Shown: positions 44,895 through 53,993 of the stretch, one piece after another
How the letters are laid out: every line of letters begins with the position of its first letter
Position numbering within the stretch: the first letter of the stretch is position 1
Assembly (NCBI RefSeq): GCF_000621205.1
Contig: NZ_JHYY01000021.1
Coordinates: 1 to 64,000, forward strand
Direction: 5' to 3'
DNA length: 64,000 bases
DNA from: Halotalea alkalilenta DSM 17697
GTDB lineage: Bacteria > Pseudomonadota > Gammaproteobacteria > Pseudomonadales > Halomonadaceae
Notes under the pieces: model-generated
What the model saw: only the letters and a program-made list of their open reading frames with translations
What the model was told of the DNA's origin: nothing
Database searches by the model: none
Program-made: the position numbers and the translations under genes

Positions 44895-44912
44895 GGGCGT
44901 GCTAACACGCCC
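44895..44912. terminator. hairpin in the lysR-metK gap
   Basis: GGGCGTG (44895-44901), loop CTAA, CACGCCC (44906-44912): a perfect 7-bp stem in the lysR-metK gap, without a U-run. Possibly a secondary terminator. Confidence 0.4.
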
Positions 44913-44931
44913 CAGGAAGTATCCACAAAAG

Positions 44932-44957
44932 AAAACGCCCCGCACGAGGCGAGGCGT
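44932..44957 (-). terminator. intrinsic terminator of metK
   Basis: ACGCC-C-CGC (44935-44943) against GCG-A-GGCGT (44949-44957), one mismatch, loop ACGAG; on the minus strand followed by U4. It is 21 bp past the metK stop. Confidence 0.75.
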
Positions 44958-44978
44958 CCGGGTCGCGCGGGGCCGCGG

Positions 44979-46199
44979 CTACAGGCCGGCGCCTTGGCGC
45001 AGGGCTTCGACCTTGTCGGTCTTCTCCCACGGGAAGGCGGTGAAGGTCTCGCGCTTGCGCTGGCCGTCGACGTCGATCCACTCGTAGGTGTGTTCGAACG
45101 GCTCGCGGCCGAAGTGGCCATAGGCTGCGGTGAGCTGATACATCGGGTGGAGCAGGTCGAGCATGGAGGTGATCGCGAAGGGACGCAGATCGAAGTGCTC
45201 GCGAACCAGCTCGATGATCTTCTCGTCGCTGATCTTGCCGGTGTTGAAGGTATTGATCGACACCGAGGTGGGCTCGGCGACGCCGATCGCATAGGAGACC
45301 TGGATCTCGCACTTGTCGGCCAGGCCCGCGGCGACCAGGTTCTTGGCCACGTAGCGCCCGGCATAAGCGGCGCTGCGGTCGACCTTGGACGGATCCTTGC
45401 CGGAGAACGCGCCGCCGCCATGGCGGGCCATGCCACCGTAGGTGTCGACGATGATCTTGCGTCCAGTCAGACCGCAGTCGCCGACCGGGCCACCGATCAC
45501 GAACTTGCCGGTCGGGTTGATATGGAACTTGGTCTTCTCGCTCAGCCACTCGGCGGGCAGCACGTCGCGGATGATCAGCTCCTCGACCGCATGGCGCAGC
45601 TCGGACTGGGAGATGCTCTCGTCGTGCTGGGTGGAGAGCACCACCGCGTCGACCCCGACCGGCTTGCCGTCTTCGTCGTAGCGGAAGGTGACCTGGCTCT
45701 TGGCGTCAGGACGCAGCCAGGCCAGGGTGCCGTTCTTGCGCAGCTCCGACTGGCGCTCGACCAGCCGGTGGGCGTAGTGGATCGGCGCCGGCATGAACGA
45801 GGGGGTCTCGTTGGTGGCATAGCCGAACATCAGCCCCTGGTCACCGGCGCCCTGGTCCTCCGGCTTGGAGCGGTCGACGCCCTGGGCGATGTCCACGCTC
45901 TGCTTGCCGATCAGGTTGAGTACGCCACAGGTGGCGCCATCGAAGCCGACCTGGGAGGAGGTGTAGCCGATCTCGAGGATCACCTGGCGCACCAGCTCCT
46001 CGAGATCGACCCAAGCGCTGGTAGTGATTTCACCTGCGACGATCGCGACACCGGTCTTGACCAGCGTCTCGCAGGCGACACGGGCCTGCTTGTCACGAGC
46101 GATCAGCGCATCGAGCACCGCATCGGAGATCTGGTCGGCGATCTTGTCGGGATGGCCTTCGGACACCGACTCGGAGGTGAACAGGGAGTATTCGCTCAT
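44979..46199 (-). CDS. metK: S-adenosylmethionine synthetase
   Basis: A 406-residue MetK making SAM from ATP and methionine. Signatures: [20 protein letters not shown] (residues 10-29), [19 protein letters not shown], the ATP-binding [16 protein letters not shown] (about 135) and [20 protein letters not shown] (about 260). Start ATG at 46199. In many gammaproteobacteria metK lies near tkt; here a sugar-acid catabolic cluster separates them. I see no SAM-riboswitch-like structure in its short leader. Confidence 0.97.
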   Translation of the reverse strand: MSEYSLFTSESVSEGHPDKIADQISDAVLDALIARDKQARVACETLVKTGVAIVAGEITTSAWVDLEELVRQVILEIGYTSSQVGFDGATCGVLNLIGKQSVDIAQGVDRSKPEDQGAGDQGLMFGYATNETPSFMPAPIHYAHRLVERQSELRKNGTLAWLRPDAKSQVTFRYDEDGKPVGVDAVVLSTQHDESISQSELRHAVEELIIRDVLPAEWLSEKTKFHINPTGKFVIGGPVGDCGLTGRKIIVDTYGGMARHGGGAFSGKDPSKVDRSAAYAGRYVAKNLVAAGLADKCEIQVSYAIGVAEPTSVSINTFNTGKISDEKIIELVREHFDLRPFAITSMLDLLHPMYQLTAAYGHFGREPFEHTYEWIDVDGQRKRETFTAFPWEKTDKVEALRQGAGL

Positions 46200-46356
46200 T
46201 ACAGTCTTCGACCCTCGCCTCGTGGTTCGAGCATGTGGGAGTGAGAAGTGGAAGCGACGGCGGCCGAAAACAGCAGCGATCGCCGACGATGGGGAAAAAA
46301 TTCTACACGCACAGTGAGGGGGTGCCTAGCGTGGCTGCACGCTTAGCTTATGCCCG

Positions 46357-46394
46357 AAAAAGCGGGCATGGCCTTGGAAAACCAAGCCATGCCC
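46357..46394 (-). terminator. intrinsic terminator of the GntP permease gene
   Basis: GGGCATGGCCTTGG (46364-46377) and CCAAGCCATGCCC (46382-46394) pair with one bulge; on the minus strand the stem is followed by GCUUUUU. It sits about 25 bp after the permease stop and separates the catabolic cluster from metK. Confidence 0.85.
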
Positions 46395-46418
46395 AGCGCA
46401 TCGGGACGGCCAGGAGGC

Positions 46419-47819
46419 CTACACGACCAGCGAGAAGAGCAGCCAGACCAGCGCGAAGGACAGGAAGCCGACCGCCGTACCGATCACGGTCCAGGTCTTG
46501 AGCGCCACCTTGACGCTAATGCCCAGGAAGCGCGATACCAGCCAGAAACCGGAGTCGTTGACGTGCGAAAAGGTGATCGATCCCGCGGCGATCGCCACCA
46601 CGATGCAGGCGAGAGCAAACCCTTCCAGCCCGGGATGAGCGGCCACGGCCGGAGCCATCAGGCCCGCCGCGGTGGTCGCAGCGACAGTAGCCGAGCCTTG
46701 GGCGACGCGCATGATGATCGCGATCAAAAACGCGGAGAGGATCACTGGCAGGCCAAGTGCGTCCAAGCCATTGGAAAGCGCAGTACCGATGCCGGTGGCG
46801 GTCAGCACACCGCCGAACATACCGCCCGCCCCAGTGATCAGGATGATCGAGCACACCGGGCCGAGGCCTTCGTCGACGAGCCGCTCCAGGCGCTCACCGA
46901 CCGGCCCCTGGGTACGCCTGATCACCAGCAGGTACATGGCCAGCAAAGTGGTGATCAACAGCGCGATGGGAGTGTTGCCGATGAACACCAGCGTATGGAA
47001 CCACACGCCTTCACCGGCGATGAGGCCGTCGGCGGCGAGCGTGGTCAGCCCGGTATTGAGGAAGATCAGCACCAGCGGCAGCACCAGGACCAGCAGCACG
47101 GTGGAAAACGCCGGCGCATTCTCGGTCGCAGCGTCGGGCTGGCCCAGCAGGTCCGGCACTGCGAACGATGGATGCCTATTGGCGAGCAGCAGCGCCAGCC
47201 GATAGCCGACCAGATACCAGGTGGGCAAGCCCACCAGCAAGGAGACGACCAGCACCATGCCGACATCGGCCCCGATCAGCCCCGACGCGGCGACCGGCCC
47301 TGGATGCGGCGGCACCAGTGCGTGCATGACCAGGAAGGCGCCGGTGGAAGGCAGCGCGTAGCGCAGAATCCCTCCGCCGAGCCGGCGCGCCACCGAATAG
47401 ATGATCGGCAGCATCACGATGAAGCCCGCATCGAGGAAGATCGGAAACCCGAAGCACAGCGAGGCGACCGATAGCGCGAACGGTGCGCGACGCTCGCCGA
47501 ACACCTCGAGCAGGCGATTGGCCAGCACGTTGGCGCCGCCGGACACTTCGACCATGCGACCGAGTACAGCGCCGAAGCCGATCAACAAGGCGACATTGCC
47601 AAGCGTCCTGCCGAACGGCCCGACCAGCGTGCCGATCAGCTCCTGGACATCGATACCGGCGGCGATCGCGGTCAAGATCGATACGATGATCAAAGCGAAG
47701 AAGGCGTGCAGACGCACCCTGATGATCAAGAAAAGCAGCAGGGCGATGGCGCCGACCCCAATCAGGGTCAGCAGCACAGGGGATAAGGTCGTGGTGCTCG
47801 CTAGCGCATTACTATCCAT
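46419..47819 (-). CDS. GntP-family sugar-acid permease
   Basis: A 466-residue GntP-type symporter (gluconate:H+ family) with about 12-14 helices. GFPIFLDAGFIVMLPIIYSV, HALVPPHPGPVAAS and RVAQGSATVAATTAAGLMAP are characteristic. GntP relatives import gluconate, idonate, glycerate or other polyhydroxy acids. It is the last gene of the leftward operon with a dehydrogenase and an epimerase/decarboxylase-like protein, so import of their sugar-acid substrate is the likely role. AGGTGAG precedes the ATG at 47819. Confidence 0.9.
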   Translation of the reverse strand: MDSNALASTTTLSPVLLTLIGVGAIALLLFLIIRVRLHAFFALIIVSILTAIAAGIDVQELIGTLVGPFGRTLGNVALLIGFGAVLGRMVEVSGGANVLANRLLEVFGERRAPFALSVASLCFGFPIFLDAGFIVMLPIIYSVARRLGGGILRYALPSTGAFLVMHALVPPHPGPVAASGLIGADVGMVLVVSLLVGLPTWYLVGYRLALLLANRHPSFAVPDLLGQPDAATENAPAFSTVLLVLVLPLVLIFLNTGLTTLAADGLIAGEGVWFHTLVFIGNTPIALLITTLLAMYLLVIRRTQGPVGERLERLVDEGLGPVCSIILITGAGGMFGGVLTATGIGTALSNGLDALGLPVILSAFLIAIIMRVAQGSATVAATTAAGLMAPAVAAHPGLEGFALACIVVAIAAGSITFSHVNDSGFWLVSRFLGISVKVALKTWTVIGTAVGFLSFALVWLLFSLVV

Positions 47820-47957
47820 GGCTCACCTGGGGTATTGCCTTCGTCGAGGCGTAGTGCGCCAGCGGACGGCGCAAAGCGTCGCCCGAGGCGAGGAAAGTGT
47901 GGTTGGGTCAGAGCGCGCCCGGCGTACGAGGAAGCCGAGCGCGGGAAGTACCGCCGT

Positions 47958-48908
47958 CTAGTCGAGCGGAGCCGGTCCCAGCTCTTCCAGCAGCTGCTTC
48001 ATCTTGACGTAGGCTTTGTTGCGATAGGCGATCAGCTCGGGGATGCGTTCGGCAGGCACGTTGAGGAAGCCCGCCCCGCTCTTGGTGCCGAGCTTGCCCT
48101 GCTGAATCAGCTCGCTGAGCACCTTGGGGGTGGCGAATCGATCGGGGAAATCGCTCTGCAGCGACTTGTAGCAGAAGTTGTAGACGTCGAGCCCCGCCAT
48201 GTCCGCGATCGCGAACGGACCGAAGAACGGCAGGCGAAAGCCGAAGGTGGTACGCACCAGCGTATCGATCTCTTCCGCCGTCGCCACGCCCTCTTCGAGC
48301 AGCTGGGTCGCCTCGTGGAACAGCGCGTACTGCAAGCGGTTGAGGACGAAACCGGTGACGTCCTTGACCGTCGCGGTCTCCTTGCCGGTGGAGCGGACGA
48401 TCGCGCAGGCCGCTTCGATCGCATCCGGCGAAGTGCCGGCGTGGGGAATGATCTCCACCCCGGGGATGAAAGGCGAAGGATTGGAGAAATGCACGCCGAG
48501 GAAGCGCGCGGGATGGGTCACCGCCTGCGCCAGGGCGGCGATCGAGATGGTCGAAGTGTTCGAACCGATGATCGCCTCCGGCTTCGCTGCCGCGCAGATC
48601 CGGCGCAGGGTCTCATGCTTGATCTCGAGAACTTCGGGTACTGCCTCCTCGATGAAATCCGCCCCCTCGACCGCCTCTTCGATCGATGCGGCGGCGGAGA
48701 CGTTACGCTCGATCAGCGCTATCGCACCCTCCGGAAACAGGCCGTCGGCGACGAACTGGCGAGCCTCTTCGACGATTCGCTGGCGATTACGCTCGGTCAC
48801 CTCGAACGAGACGTCGGCGATCCTCACCTGTGCCCCTGCGATCGCCAGGACCTGGGCGATACCGCCGCCCATGTATCCAGAACCGATGATGGCCACTGTG
48901 CGCGTCAT
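47958..48908 (-). CDS. 3-hydroxyacyl-CoA-dehydrogenase-like oxidoreductase, probably acting on a sugar acid
   Basis: A 316-residue Rossmann enzyme of the 3-hydroxyacyl-CoA dehydrogenase family. The NAD motif is VAIIGSGYMGGGIAQVLA (residues 5-22); SNTSTISIAALAQAVTHPAR and GVHFSNPSPFIPGVEIIP carry the catalytic His/Asn region; the C-terminal domain has DVTGFVLNRLQYALFHEA. This family includes lambda-crystallin/L-gulonate 3-dehydrogenase, which oxidises C3 of aldonates. Between an aldonate permease and a TIM-barrel protein in this operon, oxidation of a 3-hydroxy sugar acid is more plausible than a fatty-acid role; that is inference. GGAGGAAC precedes the ATG at 48908. Confidence 0.72.
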   Translation of the reverse strand: MTRTVAIIGSGYMGGGIAQVLAIAGAQVRIADVSFEVTERNRQRIVEEARQFVADGLFPEGAIALIERNVSAAASIEEAVEGADFIEEAVPEVLEIKHETLRRICAAAKPEAIIGSNTSTISIAALAQAVTHPARFLGVHFSNPSPFIPGVEIIPHAGTSPDAIEAACAIVRSTGKETATVKDVTGFVLNRLQYALFHEATQLLEEGVATAEEIDTLVRTTFGFRLPFFGPFAIADMAGLDVYNFCYKSLQSDFPDRFATPKVLSELIQQGKLGTKSGAGFLNVPAERIPELIAYRNKAYVKMKQLLEELGPAPLD

Positions 48909-48940
48909 GGTGTTCCTCCGAATGTCATGTCGATCGCGGT

Positions 48941-49918
48941 TCAATCTTGGTTGCCCTGGCGTACCTGGCTCTGGCCGAGCGCGTAGCCGGCTCGCTTGGG
49001 CAGGATCTGCTCGCGCAGGTAACGTTGGTTGCTGCTCGACACGCTGAGCCCATCTCCGCCGTAGTGTTCGGTGCAGATCACCCCCTGGAAGCCATTGGCC
49101 AGCGCGATCTCGAACGCCTTGCGGTAGCTGATCAAACCGGATTCCAGCGGGGCAGGCATGGCGACGAAGTAGTCGCGGGCGATATCTTCGTCGCGGATGT
49201 AGTTCTTGACGTGCCAGTAATTCGAATAAGGCAGGGTTTTCTCGAGCATCTCGACCCAGGATTCGATCGGCCGGTGCAGGCGGATCAGGTTGCCGATGTC
49301 GGGATTGAGGCCAACGTTGGGCAGGCCGATATCCTTGACCAGGGCAACGGCCGAATCGGCGGTGCCCAAGTAGGTGTCCTCGTACATTTCAAGCGAGACC
49401 AGCAGGCCAAGCTCTTCGGCATGGCGCCCCAGTTCGCGAAGCCGCTCCACCGCCAGTTTCCAGGTCGCCGCGTCGCCCACCGGGTCCTTGTGGCCTTCCA
49501 CGGTCCAGAACCACAGCTGCGCTTGCTGCTGCGGGGTCAACGCTTGGTGCAGCCCGAACGACACCACCTCGCAACCAAGCGCCGCGGCGGCCTCCAGGGT
49601 GCGATGGCTATACGCCAGGTTGTCCTCCCAGCGAGCCTCTTCGATCACGCTGCGACGAATCGCCGAGATCGCCGGGGTCCCCACTCCGGCAGCCCGCGCC
49701 GCCGCCTTGAGCTCATCGAGGCGCGCGGCGGACAGATCACCCGGGCGGACCCAGCTGTCGGTGAAATCGACATCGGTGAAACCCGCCTCGCGCGCCTCGG
49801 TGAACACCCGCTGCCATGCTTCGGGCTCGGCATCGTTGATGTGGCGTCCTTGTGCATCGACGCCGGGGAACTGCAACAACGCTGCAGTGATCGGCCAGTT
49901 ATCCGCGGTATAAGCCAT
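48941..49918 (-). CDS. sugar phosphate isomerase/epimerase-family TIM-barrel protein (EryC- or OiaC-like)
   Basis: A 325-residue AP-endonuclease-2-like TIM-barrel protein. Metal-site residues are suggested by VSLEMYEDTYLG (Glu), VGLNPDIGNLIRLHRP (Asp), NYWHVKNYIRDEDIARDYF (His) and VICTEHYGGDG (Glu). Known members in related clusters are EryC, which epimerises a tetrulose phosphate in erythritol catabolism, and OiaC, which decarboxylates 3-oxo-isoapionate to L-erythrulose. Context supports either role. ATG at 49918 after GGAG; a GTG four codons upstream has no ribosome-binding site. It heads the leftward operon, 32 bp before the dehydrogenase. Confidence 0.72.
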   Translation of the reverse strand: MAYTADNWPITAALLQFPGVDAQGRHINDAEPEAWQRVFTEAREAGFTDVDFTDSWVRPGDLSAARLDELKAAARAAGVGTPAISAIRRSVIEEARWEDNLAYSHRTLEAAAALGCEVVSFGLHQALTPQQQAQLWFWTVEGHKDPVGDAATWKLAVERLRELGRHAEELGLLVSLEMYEDTYLGTADSAVALVKDIGLPNVGLNPDIGNLIRLHRPIESWVEMLEKTLPYSNYWHVKNYIRDEDIARDYFVAMPAPLESGLISYRKAFEIALANGFQGVICTEHYGGDGLSVSSSNQRYLREQILPKRAGYALGQSQVRQGNQD

Positions 49919-50653
49919 GTTCGATTTCACTCCAATTGGCTGGCAGCGCCACTTCCCATATCGCCAGCGGTAGTTCGATGTTCCATGACGGCGAAGACCG
50001 CCACGATGATTTGATATTCACGCCGACGGCGTCTCACCGGTCGCCGGCCCATAGCCACCACTCCCCTTGGAGCTCGGTCATTAGGATCGAAATGAATTCA
50101 ATCTTTTGATCTTGTCTGGTTCAAATGAGCAGAGCCAATATCGCCAATTGGTCATACTTTTATCAATGCATGCATCATAGAACTTTAGTAGATCGCTCCT
50201 TGATCCACACTTCAGACAACAAAATTGTCCATTAAAAACAATAAGTTGAAATAACACAGGGACATCAGACCAAGAATAGGGCCGCAATGACGCACTGACC
50301 GCCCTGATCGCATCATTCCCATGGCCCAATCAGCCAATGGCGGCCATGACCGGCCATTAGTACCCGACATTGGTATAGGTGTATCGATTAATCATCGAGA
50401 CGACAGCTATAAAACAAGCGCTACGCCAATTTTCGAGGACCAAAGTCGAATAGGGATATCGTCAGAGCGAGGCGGATACTCGTTGCTCAACATCTGTTCA
50501 TAAAAGGAACAAATATTTAAAAGCGAATGGCGCAAAGCGGGAATCTTCGTCCATCGCCCTACGGCAACGAGAAAACCGGCCCTCGCCATGGCCACCCCCT
50601 CCGATCGCGAGACCATGGCTGCCGGGGCCAACCGCCCATCAAGGAGCATCGAT
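49919..50653. other. 735-bp AT-rich divergent intergenic region
   Basis: Separates the leftward isomerase operon from the rightward MFS-denD operon. From about 50080 to 50550 it is markedly more AT-rich than the genes around it. One leftward frame (50329-50081, 82 codons) has no ribosome-binding site and no recognisable domain; I do not call it a gene. GTTCAT and GGAAC flank AAAA near 50500, and TCTTTTGATC at 50102-50111 recurs as CTTTTGATC at 54087-54095 near the regulator gene, a possible operator. Confidence 0.5.
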
Positions 50654-51961
50654 ATGGCCCAGGTACACAAAGCCCCGCGCTTGTCGGCGGGCCAGCGAAC
50701 GATCAGGAACCTGCGCTGGTGGATAGTGGGTTTCGCCCTGCTCGCCGGAATCATCAACTACATGGACCGCAGCGCGATCGCCATCGCCGCACCGGAGCTG
50801 ATGCGCGAATTCAACCTGAGCGCTGCGGACATCGGGCTGCTCGGCACCATATTTTCATGGACCTACGCCTTCTCCCAGCTGCCTACCGGCTGGCTGGTCG
50901 ATAAGCTCGGCGCGCGCAGGATGTACTTCATCGCCATCGCCGGCTGGAGCATCGCCACCGCGCTGATGGCGTTCGGCACCCGGCTATGGCATTTCGTCGT
51001 TTTCCGCGCCCTGCTCGGGGTGATGGAGGCCCCCAACTCGCCTGCCTCGGCCAAGCTGACCGCCGACTGGTTCCCCCGCGCGGAACGAGGCCAGGCCACG
51101 GCGATCTGGGACAGCGGTTCGAAATGGGGCCCGGCGATCGCGCCTCCCGTGCTGACCCTGATCATGATCACCCTGGGCTGGAAGGCGATCTTCTTGATTC
51201 TCGGCCTGGCCGGGCTTGTGCTGGCAGTGGCGTTCTACCTGTTCTATCGCACTCCGGAGAACCACCGCCGCATCACCGCCGAGGAGCTCGAGATGATCGA
51301 GCAGGACCGCGCCGCCCAGCCGCTGCGTCATGCCAAGGTCTCCTGGCTGGGGCTGTTCAGGCACCGTCAGGTGTGGGGAATGATGGCGGGATTCTTCTGC
51401 GTGATCTGGATCTGGAACATCTTCATCATCTTCCTGCCGCTCTATCTCCAGCACACCCACGGCGTGAGCATCAAAGGCACGGGGTGGCTTGCCGCCATCC
51501 CGTTCCTCGGCGCGGCGATAATCGGTATCTGCGGTGGCTACGTGATGACTCGCTACGCCAAGACCTCGGGCAAGGGCACCCTGACCACCAAGCGCCACGT
51601 GATGAGCGTCGCCGCAGTCGCCGCAGGCGCATTGGTCTGCCTGATTCCGCTGGTACCGACGCTATGGATGTCGATCGTGGTAATGACCCTGGCGCTTGGC
51701 TTCATCGCCACCATGCAGGCGGCCGCCTGGGCGATGCCGAGCGACGTGGTCGGCGCTTCCAAGGTCGCCTCGGTGGGCGCGATCCAGAATTTCGGCGGCT
51801 ACTTCGGCGGCGCCTTCGCGCCGCTGCTGACCGGCATACTGGTCGACCGCACCGGCTCCTATACGCTTTCGTTTTTGATCGGCGGGGTGATCGCCGCGAT
51901 GGCGGCGGTCGCCTATTCGACCCTGGTGCGCTCGCCGATCACCGAAGACCGTGACGACTGA
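50654..51961 (+). CDS. MFS transporter of the anion:cation symporter (ACS) family
   Basis: A 435-residue 12-helix carrier. NYMDRSAIAIAAPELMREFN near TM1, FQLPTG-type motif SQLPTGWLVDKLGARRMY, and the MEAPNSPASAKLTADWFPRA motif mark the ACS family (hexuronate, galactonate, glucarate and other organic anions). It starts at the ATG at 50654 seven bases after AAGGAG; upstream frames are not family-like. It is the first gene of an operon with the DenD-like dehydrogenase, so it probably imports that enzyme's acid substrate or precursor. Confidence 0.87.
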   Translation: MAQVHKAPRLSAGQRTIRNLRWWIVGFALLAGIINYMDRSAIAIAAPELMREFNLSAADIGLLGTIFSWTYAFSQLPTGWLVDKLGARRMYFIAIAGWSIATALMAFGTRLWHFVVFRALLGVMEAPNSPASAKLTADWFPRAERGQATAIWDSGSKWGPAIAPPVLTLIMITLGWKAIFLILGLAGLVLAVAFYLFYRTPENHRRITAEELEMIEQDRAAQPLRHAKVSWLGLFRHRQVWGMMAGFFCVIWIWNIFIIFLPLYLQHTHGVSIKGTGWLAAIPFLGAAIIGICGGYVMTRYAKTSGKGTLTTKRHVMSVAAVAAGALVCLIPLVPTLWMSIVVMTLALGFIATMQAAAWAMPSDVVGASKVASVGAIQNFGGYFGGAFAPLLTGILVDRTGSYTLSFLIGGVIAAMAAVAYSTLVRSPITEDRDD

Positions 51962-51985
51962 TTCCCTCGACCCAAGGAGTACTCC

Positions 51986-52963
51986 ATGCACGTTGCCATC
52001 ATCGGCGCGGCCGGCATGGTCGGCGTCAAGCTGACCCAGGCGTTGATCGAGCCAAGCGCGCGCCACGGCCTCGAGATAGAAGCACTGACGCTCATCGATG
52101 TGGTCGAACCGCCGCTGCCCGAGACGTTTCAAGGCGAACTGCACCGGGAAGTGCGTGATCTGTCGGCGCCGGGAGAAGCGCAGCGCCTGGTAGAACGGCG
52201 ACCCGACCTGATCTTCCATCTGGCGGCGATCGTCTCCGGCGAAGCGGAGCGCGATTTCGACAAGGGCTACCGGATCAATCTCGACGGCACCCGCGAGCTG
52301 TTCGATGCGATCCGCCAGGCCAACCTCGGCAGCGGCTACTGCCCTCGGCTGGTCTTCACCTCATCGATCGCGGTATTCGGCGCACCGCTGCCGGAACGCA
52401 TCGGCGACGACTTCCACTCGACGCCGCTGACCAGCTATGGCACCCAGAAAGCGATCTGCGAGCTGCTGCTCGCCGACTGTACCCGGCGCGGCTTCTTCGA
52501 CGGCATCGGCATCCGGCTACCCACGCTCTGCGTGCGCCCCGGCAAACCCAACCTTGCTGCATCGGGCTTTTTCTCCAGCATCATTCGCGAGCCGCTGGTC
52601 GGCCAGCCCGCGATCCTGCCGGTGCCGCGCGAGGTGCGCCACTGGTTCGCCTCGCCCCGCTCCGCCGTCGGCTTCCTGCTCCATGCGGCGACGATCGATA
52701 CCGCGCTCATCGGCCCACGCCGCAACCTGTCGATGCCGGGAGTGAGCGCCACCGTCGATGATCAGATAGAAGCACTGCGCCGCATCGCCGGTGACGCGGC
52801 GGTGGCGCTGATCGAGGAACGGCCCGACCCAGAGATCATCGCCATGATCGGCGGCTGGGCGGCGGGCTTCGACGCCGAGCGAGCGACGGCGCTGGGATTC
52901 ACCGCCGAGCGCGACTTCGAGCAAATCATCCGAGCCCACATCGAAGACGAGCTGGAACCCTGA
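51986..52963 (+). CDS. NAD-dependent dehydrogenase, D-erythronate dehydrogenase (DenD)-like
   Basis: A 325-residue extended SDR-type protein. VAIIGAAGMVGVKLTQAL is the NAD-binding loop; TSSIAVFGAPLP and SYGTQKAICELLLADCTRRG supply the catalytic Ser and Tyr-X3-Lys. The sequence pattern is close to DenD, which oxidises C2 of D-erythronate in DUF1537-kinase pathways. No DUF1537 kinase or decarboxylase is in the window. Here it lies 25 bp after the MFS gene and upstream of the SorC regulator, tail to tail. Substrate is inferred, not shown. Confidence 0.78.
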   Translation: MHVAIIGAAGMVGVKLTQALIEPSARHGLEIEALTLIDVVEPPLPETFQGELHREVRDLSAPGEAQRLVERRPDLIFHLAAIVSGEAERDFDKGYRINLDGTRELFDAIRQANLGSGYCPRLVFTSSIAVFGAPLPERIGDDFHSTPLTSYGTQKAICELLLADCTRRGFFDGIGIRLPTLCVRPGKPNLAASGFFSSIIREPLVGQPAILPVPREVRHWFASPRSAVGFLLHAATIDTALIGPRRNLSMPGVSATVDDQIEALRRIAGDAAVALIEERPDPEIIAMIGGWAAGFDAERATALGFTAERDFEQIIRAHIEDELEP

Positions 52964-53021
52964 GCGCGCACCCTGGTCCTCGGCGCCGCCGCCGGGCTAC
53001 CAGGGCAACGGCGCTTCGAGC

Positions 53022-53993
53022 TCAGCGCCGCCCCACCTCGTCGAGACTCAGGATGGTATGGGCATTGGTCGCACTGGTGGCGAGGGTGTCGATCACCCCG
53101 GTGCGCAGCGCGCCGAGTATCCCGGCAGCCTTGGTATTTTCGCTGGCGATCGCGATGACATCGGGGATCCGCGCAAGATCGCTGATCGACAGTCCGATCA
53201 CTCGTCCCTGCATCGGCGTCTTGGCCGGACGGCCATGGATATCGATGAAGTCGTACCCCATCATGTCACCGATCGTTCCGGCCAGCCGCGCCTCGGCGAT
53301 CTCCTGGGGCGTGAACCACCCCATCCGCGCCATGTTGCTGTTCTCGCTCAGATCTCCGACCCCGATCAGGGCGATATCGGCGCGTCGGGCGCGATCGAGG
53401 GTCTGGCGCACGGTGATGTTGTCGAGCAGCCGCTCGCGCGCGGTCGCGTCCTGCACCAGCGCCGGGGCATAGAGCGTCTCGCTCTCGCCGCCGAACCTGG
53501 CCGCCAAGCGCCGGCAGATATGGTCAGGGTTCATGTACTCGCCGGCACGCAAAGAGCCACCGATCGCGCAAATGAACGAGCAGCGTCGCGCCTGCTGGAC
53601 GAACACGTTGTCGGCGACGGAGCCGACATTTCGCCCCATGCCCACGGCGACGATCGCACCGTCGTCGAGCGTGCGGGCCAGGTGGTCGGCGACCAGGCTG
53701 GCAACGTTGGAGCGCTGGCGCTCCTCGTCGCCGTGGTCGAGCGCGATCAGCGCCCGCTTGATGCCGAAGCGACGCTTCAACTCCTGCTCTATCTCGGCAC
53801 TGACCGCGGGGTGCAGCCGCACCCGTACGTCGACGATGCCTTCCATATGGGCACGCTTGAGCAGTCGCCCCACCTTGATCCGGGAAATCCCCAGCCGCTG
53901 GGCGATCGCCTCCTGGGTCTCGCCTTCGACATAGTAGAGTGCGGCGATCTCGGTCATCAGATCAGCCTCGCCAACCTCACTGCGCTCGCTCAT
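53022..53993 (-). CDS. SorC/DeoR-type sugar-binding transcriptional regulator (EryD-like)
   Basis: A 323-residue SorC-family regulator: an N-terminal HTH (TQEAIAQRLGISRIKVGRLL, about 32-51) and a sugar-phosphate-binding domain from about 65 (VGMGRNVGSVADNV, ADIALIGVGDLSENS). SorC regulators respond to phosphorylated sugars; EryD of erythritol clusters belongs here. It is divergent from the kinase operon, with 329 bp between starts, and convergent with the denD-like gene. Probable control of the whole cluster by a tetrulose phosphate is inferred. ATG at 53993; in-frame upstream codons are not family-like. Confidence 0.85.
   Translation of the reverse strand: MSERSEVGEADLMTEIAALYYVEGETQEAIAQRLGISRIKVGRLLKRAHMEGIVDVRVRLHPAVSAEIEQELKRRFGIKRALIALDHGDEERQRSNVASLVADHLARTLDDGAIVAVGMGRNVGSVADNVFVQQARRCSFICAIGGSLRAGEYMNPDHICRRLAARFGGESETLYAPALVQDATARERLLDNITVRQTLDRARRADIALIGVGDLSENSNMARMGWFTPQEIAEARLAGTIGDMMGYDFIDIHGRPAKTPMQGRVIGLSISDLARIPDVIAIASENTKAAGILGALRTGVIDTLATSATNAHTILSLDEVGRR

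Noticed and set aside
46200-46356. SAM or SAH riboswitch upstream of metK
   Set aside because: The leader lacks the multi-helix core and conserved motifs of these riboswitches as far as can be judged by eye.
46350-47474. 374-codon rightward frame opposite the GntP permease
   Set aside because: Gln/Arg/His-rich antisense translation of a membrane protein gene.
47958-48908. Fatty-acid beta-oxidation role for the 3-hydroxyacyl-CoA-dehydrogenase-like gene
   Set aside because: No acyl-CoA genes are near, while an aldonate permease and a sugar-isomerase-like gene are in the same operon.
50081-50329. 82-codon leftward open frame in the AT-rich island
   Set aside because: No ribosome-binding site, domain or hydrophobic pattern; likely chance openness in AT-rich DNA.
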